A program made the position numbers and the translations under genes. Shown piece after piece: positions 6,333 to 10,569 of a stretch of DNA of 10,569 nucleotides. The notes under the pieces were generated by a model that saw only the letters and a list, made by a program, of their open reading frames with translations, was not told the origin of the DNA and did no database searches. The stretch comes from Cytophagaceae bacterium UBA6715 (GTDB lineage Bacteria; Bacteroidota; Bacteroidia; Cytophagales; Spirosomataceae): contig DKIP01000021.1 of the NCBI GenBank assembly GCA_002454335.1, positions 1 to 10,569 of the forward strand, given 5' to 3'. The first letter of the stretch is position 1, and every line of letters begins with the position of its first letter.

Positions 6333-6348
6333 GGTTTACTTTATAACC
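6333..6348. repeat. Short junction palindrome overlapping the corA stop codon
   Basis: GGTTTACTTTATAACC resembles a shortened form of the GGTTA...TAACC hairpins of the repeat copies. On the minus strand the last corA codons, TGG TTA TAA, supply the GTTATAA half. It marks the boundary between corA and the cassette-like block. Confidence 0.4.
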
Positions 6349-7243
6349 ACCTTTTCCTCCTAAACCACACATATATTCCGCCACTTAAAAGGACCATAAT
6401 GCCTAGCAGTATAGGATAACCATAACGCATTTTCAACTCTGGCATATATTCAAAATTCATTCCATAGATTCCAACCACAAAGGTAAGAGGCATAAAAAAC
6501 ACAGAAAAGATGGTTAAAACTTTGATGACATCGTTCGTTTTCTGTGCTGAAATGGAGAGGTAAAAATTCACCAAATTGGAAACGTCTTCGTGAATTTGGT
6601 CATAAATGTTTAAGAGCTTTACGTGTAGGTCTCGCGAATCTTGTAAATCGTCTGATTTTGTTGACGGTAATTTGACAGAACTTATTGCCTCTTGACTGAA
6701 TAATAATAGTTTCTTACTCATCAAGGCTTTCCGTTTGATCTGATACAATTCCGATAACATTTGAGGGGTAAGGTTTTGTGAAAAAACCCTATTCTCAAAT
6801 TCATCTAATTCTGATGAAAGCCCTACTGCTGGCAATTCGTAGGAATGTAAGATGTGCCACAACAATTTCGCAACAATCGACTCCACTAGTTTAAATTGTC
6901 CTTTATCGAAAAAACGCACTCGAACATCTTGTATAAAATCGTGTGGAATTCGATGAATGGTGATTAACAATCCCGGTCTATAGAAAAATGCGATTTTAGA
7001 GGAAATGGATTGTATAGAAACGGCCTTACTACTGCGAATCGGCATTAATACCCTGGTGATAATAAAATGGGTCCCTTCTATATCCTCGTGCTTAGGCAAA
7101 TGGTCGGGCTGTAAACAAGCAGATAAAGCAAAATGGTTTAAATCATAGGTTTTGCAAAGTTCCGATAATTCACTTGATGAAGGAGCGGTAACGTCAACCC
7201 AAATTAAATTATGTGATATATTTTCAAATTGAAGAATTGCCAT
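6341..7243 (-). CDS. corA: CorA-family divalent cation transporter
   Basis: CorA forms a homopentameric inner-membrane channel for Mg2+ (also Co2+ and Ni2+) with a large cytoplasmic N-terminal funnel. The 300-residue protein has the standard layout: an alpha/beta domain over the first two thirds, long helices including KLVESIVAKLLWHIL and LDEFENRVFSQNL, then TM1 at about 241-259 ending in the selectivity motif Y260-G-M-N263, a periplasmic loop starting FEYMPELK, TM2 at about 277-296, and a basic cytoplasmic tail FRRKRWL. The loop has a Glu after GMN as in CorA proper. The start at 7243 gives a normal N-terminus (MAILQFENIS). It is divergent from the lipoprotein gene, with only 39 bp between the start codons. 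Confidence 0.95.
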   Translation of the reverse strand: MAILQFENISHNLIWVDVTAPSSSELSELCKTYDLNHFALSACLQPDHLPKHEDIEGTHFIITRVLMPIRSSKAVSIQSISSKIAFFYRPGLLITIHRIPHDFIQDVRVRFFDKGQFKLVESIVAKLLWHILHSYELPAVGLSSELDEFENRVFSQNLTPQMLSELYQIKRKALMSKKLLLFSQEAISSVKLPSTKSDDLQDSRDLHVKLLNIYDQIHEDVSNLVNFYLSISAQKTNDVIKVLTIFSVFFMPLTFVVGIYGMNFEYMPELKMRYGYPILLGIMVLLSGGIYVWFRRKRWL

Positions 7244-7282
7244 TTTTAAAATTTTTAACTTGCTTTCGAAATCTACTCAAAT

Positions 7283-7945
7283 ATGCGCTTACTCGTTTAT
7301 CTCTCCTTCATTTTTCTTCTTGGAAGTTGTGGTGTCATTCGAAATACCCCGAAATTTGGTTTACAGGATGGGGTCTACCAAACAAATCAAGAAAACGTGT
7401 TTATTGAAACTCAAAACGATACGCTTCTCGTATTTTCTGAAAACGGTGGGAAACAGTTAAATTCTCTTCCACTTAGCACTACTTTACCAAAAAGTAATTT
7501 TGCCTTCCAAAAATCAACTTTTGATTTAGATATACTTGCCATACCTGTTAAGTATCGGGTAAGTCAATCTGGAATACCTGCACAATTAACTAGTGAGATT
7601 AATGCGGCCCTGTATGTAGGTAAGCGAAAAGATTATTTTCAAGTGAATTTTGAGAAATCTCCTACCAACCGATTTAAGCGGAAAATCGACCACTATGGCT
7701 TTTCCATTGGAGGTTTTGTGGGTTTGGGAAATTCGGTGATTAACGGAGATGTTTGTCAAGGATCGATCCCTTATGAATACCAGGGTATAACTTTTTCCAA
7801 AGGTATCGCGGGTATTATTGCTATCAACAATTTTACTGTTGGAGTGGCCTACGGATTTGATAATTTGTTGGATAAAAATTCAAGTCAATGGATTTATAAT
7901 CAAAAGCCCTGGTTAGGGTTAGCGTTGGGATTGAACCTAAACTAA
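7283..7945 (+). CDS. Outer-membrane lipoprotein, small beta-barrel-like
   Basis: This 220-residue protein carries a lipoprotein signal MRLLVYLSFIFLLGSCG; the lipobox L-G-S-C makes Cys17 the acylated residue after signal peptidase II cleavage. The mature part contains repeated beta-prone, glycine- and aromatic-rich strands (FDLDILAIPVKYRV, YGFSIGGFVGLGNSV, GIAGIIAINNFTVGVAYGFDNLL) and ends PWLGLALGLNLN, as outer-membrane strands do. Similar small proteins of unknown function are common in Bacteroidota. I assign only an envelope location. A possible promoter, TTG (7237) and TAACTTGC (7256) with 16 nt between, would lie partly inside the corA 5' end; this is weak. The gene is followed by more than 180 bp without another gene. 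Confidence 0.85.
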   Translation: MRLLVYLSFIFLLGSCGVIRNTPKFGLQDGVYQTNQENVFIETQNDTLLVFSENGGKQLNSLPLSTTLPKSNFAFQKSTFDLDILAIPVKYRVSQSGIPAQLTSEINAALYVGKRKDYFQVNFEKSPTNRFKRKIDHYGFSIGGFVGLGNSVINGDVCQGSIPYEYQGITFSKGIAGIIAINNFTVGVAYGFDNLLDKNSSQWIYNQKPWLGLALGLNLN

Positions 7946-8134
7946 CAGACGTCACTAATTACCTCGAACCACAATATCCATCATTAAAACCTCCATATGA
8001 TTCGATATACCACATTTATCCTAATCCTTATGATGTAGGGTTATAACTTCTACTAATAAAGTGATGTTGGAAATGAAAAAGATGCAACCACAAATAATAT
8101 CCGTTTAATGAATTTGGGCGCGGTTTTTAAACAA
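7946..8134. other. Gene-free stretch before the tRNA
   Basis: This stretch of about 190 bp is AT-rich and holds no convincing gene. It includes GGGTTATAAC near 8039 and AAAGATGCA near 8087, echoing the array repeats, but similarity beyond these words is poor. Confidence 0.4.
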
Positions 8135-8162
8135 AAAAAGAGGTCGATATTGACCTCTTTTT
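8135..8162 (-). terminator. Intrinsic terminator of tRNA-Asn
   Basis: The stem AAAAAGAGGTC / GACCTCTTTTT has a 6-nt loop, and the minus strand continues with a T-run. It lies 8 nt past the 3' end of the tRNA gene. The mirror-image A and T runs mean it could also act on the plus strand. Confidence 0.85.
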
Positions 8163-8170
8163 GATTTCTG

Positions 8171-8244
8171 CTCCCTCTCCTGGGCTCGAACCAGGGACCC
8201 CATGATTAACAGTCATGTGCTCTAACCAACTGAGCTAAGAAGGA
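8171..8244 (-). tRNA. tRNA-Asn (anticodon GTT)
   Basis: The minus strand folds as a full cloverleaf. The acceptor stem is TCCTTCT paired with AGAGGGA (one G-T pair), with a G discriminator. The D-arm carries GCTCAGTTGGTTAGAGC, the anticodon stem CATGA/TCATG holds loop CTGTTAA with anticodon GTT (Asn), and the T-arm is CCTGG TTCGAGC CCAGG. The CCA end is not encoded (next bases are CAG), common in Bacteroidota. A terminator follows directly. Confidence 0.97.
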
Positions 8245-8320
8245 ATTTGTTTCCTATTGGGACTGCAAAAATAGGGGGACAATTCATTAAATGCAAGATT
8301 GCCCCCCATTTTTTTTGAAA

Positions 8321-9703
8321 TTATTTCTTTTCCGCTTTCTTGGCGTCCTTTTTCTTCACGACTTCCCCATCCTTCAACTTCTTCGCAACGGTCGCATATG
8401 GTCCCGAAATGATCTCCTGACCTTCCTTCAAGCCCGAGATAATCTCGATGTTCTCAAAGTCCGAAATACCCGTCTTCACCACCACTTGCTTTGCCTTACC
8501 TTTCTCCTCCACAAACACCACTTCTTTCGTGCTCTCCTTGCGTTTCTTCGCCACATTCGCATCCTCCTGTGTCGTCACCGGCGCAGCATCTGTAGGCTTA
8601 TCTTCCCCTTCTTTAACTTCTGTTGGCGCACCTAATTCGCGGGTAGTGACCGCCGACAAAGGCACCGTCAAAATATTGGTTTTCGTATTCGTCAAAATCT
8701 CCACAGATGCCGTCATTCCAGGCTTCAAAGGATAAGACAATTTCCCTTGGATCAAGTCCGCATACGAACTACGCAACACACGAATCTTAACCTCAAATTC
8801 CGTTACCGCATCCGTTGTAACCGATTGCGCTGTACCCGACGAATTGGCCGAACTGGCCACTTCATACACCACGCCCTTAAACTTGCGCTCAGACGAAGAG
8901 AATGCATCCACATCAATCAATACCGTATCTCCCAAACTCACCCGCGTAATGTCATTCTCATTCACATTCACACGAACCTCCATGTTATTCAAATTCGCGA
9001 TGCGCAACATCTCCGTTCCCGCCATCTGCGAAGTTCCTACTACACGCTCACCTAATTCCACATTCAACTTCGAAATAATCCCACTCTGTGGCGCATAAAT
9101 CGTTGTCTTCGTTAAATTCGTTTTCGCCTCTTTAAACGCTGCCTCCGCAGATTTTACGTTGAAGTTGGCCGCCTTCACATTCGCCTTCGCCGCTTCTAAA
9201 TCTTGTTTGGCAACTAAATACGCCGACTGGAACTGATCGAAATCCGAATCCGAAATCACCTTATCGTTGTGCAAACGGTTATTGCGATCAAAGTCAATTT
9301 TTGCCTTGCTCAATCGTGCTTCGCTTTGTGCTAACACCGCCTTGCTCTGCTCTGAACTCGCCTTCATTGCATTCACCTGCGCCTCCGCACGTGCTAATAA
9401 AGACACATAGTTGTCGGGACGAATCTTCAATAATTCCTGGCCCGCAACGACAGAATCTCCCTCCGCTACCTTCAAGGACACAATCTCCCCGGACACATCC
9501 GGCGACACCTTCACCTCAACCTCCGGCTGAATCTTACCCGATGCAGATACCTTCTCCACAATCGTGCCTTTTAGGACTTTGGCATATTCCACTTCCGTAG
9601 GCTCCGCCTTCCCAATCCATTCCATCTTCTTCGCCAAAGCCAAGCCTCCAAAAATTAATATCACCACACCTGCGATGATCATCCATGTTTTTTTGTTATT
9701 CAT
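8321..9703 (-). CDS. Efflux periplasmic adaptor subunit (HlyD/MacA family)
   Basis: This is the membrane-fusion protein that bridges an inner-membrane pump and a TolC-type outer-membrane channel. The 460 residues hold: an N-terminal anchor (about 7-24); a first lipoyl/barrel part with GTIVEKVSASGKIQPEVEV and SPDVSGEIVSLKVAEGDSVVAGQELLKI (about 46-94); an alanine- and lysine-rich coiled-coil hairpin (about 100-195); then the second lipoyl half TTIYAPQSGIISKLNVELGERV; a beta-barrel domain; and a membrane-proximal domain interrupted by an acidic linker (EVKEGEDKPTDAAP). The tail is very lysine-rich (KKKDAKKAEKK), beyond the usual family end. It follows the TolC gene on the same strand after about 310 bp. 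A MacB-type ABC permease is often the next gene, but here the tRNA comes next, so the pump must be encoded elsewhere. The composition is richer in G+C than the cassette block. Confidence 0.95.
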   Translation of the reverse strand: MNNKKTWMIIAGVVILIFGGLALAKKMEWIGKAEPTEVEYAKVLKGTIVEKVSASGKIQPEVEVKVSPDVSGEIVSLKVAEGDSVVAGQELLKIRPDNYVSLLARAEAQVNAMKASSEQSKAVLAQSEARLSKAKIDFDRNNRLHNDKVISDSDFDQFQSAYLVAKQDLEAAKANVKAANFNVKSAEAAFKEAKTNLTKTTIYAPQSGIISKLNVELGERVVGTSQMAGTEMLRIANLNNMEVRVNVNENDITRVSLGDTVLIDVDAFSSSERKFKGVVYEVASSANSSGTAQSVTTDAVTEFEVKIRVLRSSYADLIQGKLSYPLKPGMTASVEILTNTKTNILTVPLSAVTTRELGAPTEVKEGEDKPTDAAPVTTQEDANVAKKRKESTKEVVFVEEKGKAKQVVVKTGISDFENIEIISGLKEGQEIISGPYATVAKKLKDGEVVKKKDAKKAEKK

Positions 9704-10014
9704 AATCGTAATTGTTAAGCTTCGCTAGTCACTAGTCGTCAGTCTGGTTGTTTAAAACATAATATCAAAATACTCAAGGTCTCATTTGAGAGTCCCTAGG
9801 TTAAAACCTAGGGTTATAAATAAGTGATCCACATATAAGCCTAGGCCTAAGCCTGGGGATTTAAAAACTAGGAAAACCAACCTCTTCGTTCTTACTTCTA
9901 AACTCTTACCTAAACCTCTAGGTTAAAACCTAGGGTTATAAAAATTCTTATGCCACATCTCTTCACTCTTACTTCTAAACTCTTACCTCTTCATTCTTAA
10001 CTCTTAGCTCTTAC
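9704..10014. repeat. Repeat-rich spacer between the TolC and HlyD genes
   Basis: This stretch of about 310 bp holds no gene. It contains two copies of a 25-nt element built on a CTAGGTT AA AACCTAG palindrome followed by GGTTATAAA (9796-9820 and 9918-9942, identical), the first extended to CCCTAGGTTAAAACCTAGGG, and a degenerate third at about 9839-9858. A 30-nt pyrimidine-rich sequence (9882-9911 and 9959-9988; two mismatches) is repeated directly, and variants of ACTCTTA continue to 10014. The palindromes could form hairpins in mRNA between the two genes. Confidence 0.8.
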
Positions 10015-10569
10015 CTAAAACGTCAAACTCTTCCCTTGGTAATAATCCAAAATCTTCGTCCGAAACACAAAATCGTATTTCATCTGAATCAAGGCCAAAC
10101 GCGCCTTATCCAAATTCGTCTTCTGTAAATTATAACTCACAAAATCAATCGTTCCCGCATTAAAACGGCTCTCTGACGCCCGGAAACTTTCTTCCAAAGC
10201 CGAAACTTGTTGGGACGATGCCTCATATTTATTCGCCGCATTCAACATGTTCACATAGGCCTGCTCAATGTTTTGACGCAAAGTCAAACGTGCCCGATCA
10301 GCCTCAATTTCCGCATTTCGCTTCTGCAATCCAGCCTGCATCACACGCGTGCGATTCGCATACTTGGCAAAAATGGGTATGTTTAAATTTAAAGACAACA
10401 CCTTATTCTGCGTGTTATTCAATTGATCAAAATAACCCACCGTCGCACCTTCACCATATTTCGGCTGTACCGTTGAAACCGGATAATTCGTCCCACCTAT
10501 TGCCACAGATCCTAAATTCACCGTTTGAGTGCCTAATAATTCGACTGTCTTTAAGGCGTTGGATTGATT
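10015..10569 (-). CDS. TolC-family outer-membrane efflux protein (5'-truncated by window edge)
   Basis: The frame is open through the right edge, so the N-terminal part is missing; about 184 residues of the C-terminal half are present. The visible part includes a beta segment VLSLNLNIPIFAKYANRTRV, the long coiled helix QKRNAEIEADRARLTLRQNIEQAYVNMLNAANKYEASSQQV, the helix-turn motif FRASESRFNAGTIDFVSYNLQKTNLDKARLALIQMKYDFVFRTKILDYYQGK, all typical of the second half of TolC/OprM-type trimeric outer-membrane channels. The GTG at 10519-10521 is internal, since residues NQSNALKTVELLGTQT precede it in frame. It forms the outer duct for the HlyD-type adaptor encoded next on the same strand. Signal peptide and first half are outside the window. 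Confidence 0.93.
   Translation of the reverse strand, partial: NQSNALKTVELLGTQTVNLGSVAIGGTNYPVSTVQPKYGEGATVGYFDQLNNTQNKVLSLNLNIPIFAKYANRTRVMQAGLQKRNAEIEADRARLTLRQNIEQAYVNMLNAANKYEASSQQVSALEESFRASESRFNAGTIDFVSYNLQKTNLDKARLALIQMKYDFVFRTKILDYYQGKSLTF

Larger units (their letters stand above)
3629..6348 (-). other. Cassette-like gene array, integrase not in view
   Basis: Six small minus-strand genes are arranged as: TfoX_N + DUF1059, repeat, SnoaL-like, repeat, exported orphan, repeat, TfoX_N + DUF1059, repeat. The four repeats are 97-102 nt, similar to each other, and end in GTT-type boxes (GTTAACT, GTTAAAC, GTTGAAC, GTTAAAT). Genes begin 16-30 nt after the hairpin of the preceding repeat and end at or shortly before the next one. 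Both features are typical of integron gene cassettes with attC sites. The block is visibly richer in A+T than the efflux genes to the right. No integrase gene or attI site is recognisable, so the closest description is a CALIN-like cluster. A simple terminator-like repeat family would be the main alternative. Confidence 0.5.

Noticed and set aside
7950..8045. Open stretch after the lipoprotein gene reading …YPSLKPPYDSIYHIYPNPYDVGL
   Set aside because: It has no start codon, is too short, and matches no known C-terminal domain; the YPNP resemblance to sorting domains is too slight.
8039..8133. Possible fifth, degenerate copy of the array repeat before tRNA-Asn (GGGTTATAAC, AAAGATGCA, CGCGGTTTTTAAAC in the same order)
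   Set aside because: Only three short words agree, with different spacing, and nothing between them aligns. Chance is a fair explanation in AT-rich DNA.
8291..9600. Several plus-strand open frames opposite the HlyD gene
   Set aside because: They are antisense shadows of a well-supported adaptor gene; the products are Ser/Pro/His/Arg-rich and have no recognisable domain.

Overview
The window looks like chromosomal DNA of a member of the Bacteroidota. The signs are: families typical of that phylum (DUF5715, DUF1349, DUF1059, a lipoprotein with an LLGSC lipobox, a TolC/HlyD efflux pair), weak or absent Shine-Dalgarno sequences, AT-rich intergenic DNA and a tRNA gene without an encoded CCA. I cannot place it below phylum from sequence alone.

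Layout. (1) 1-1362, minus strand: a likely two-gene operon of a 7-TM protein with paired histidines and a secreted alpha/beta-hydrolase cut by the window edge. (2) 1546-3038, plus strand: a membrane-anchored M15-like (DUF5715) protein and an exported DUF1349 protein. (3) 3242-3616, plus strand: a DinB-like metalloprotein whose recognisable coding sequence extends upstream of its first ATG. (4) 3629-6340, minus strand: the most unusual part. Six small genes (TfoX_N and DUF1059 twice as a pair, a SnoaL-like protein, an exported orphan) are separated by four related repeats of about 97-102 nt. The repeats end in GTT/AAC-type boxes and abut short hairpins, so the arrangement resembles an integron cassette array without an integrase in view (a CALIN-like array). 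The TfoX_N-DUF1059 pair occurs twice at about 84-87% amino-acid identity, with a repeat copy after each. (5) 6341-7945: corA (minus) divergent by 39 bp from an outer-membrane lipoprotein/beta-barrel-like gene (plus). (6) 8135-8244: tRNA-Asn(GTT) with its terminator, minus strand. (7) 8321-10569, minus strand: an RND/ABC-type periplasmic adaptor preceded by a TolC-family outer membrane factor (cut by the window edge), separated by about 310 bp of palindromic and direct repeats.

How the parts fit. The TolC and HlyD proteins would form the outer-membrane and periplasmic parts of one tripartite exporter; its inner-membrane pump is not downstream, where the tRNA lies. CorA would handle divalent cations. 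The cassette-like block has no obvious common pathway, as expected for accessory cargo. The main proposal, to be tested, is that the 3629-6340 block is built from mobile units bounded by attC-like sites and inserted at the 3' end of corA.
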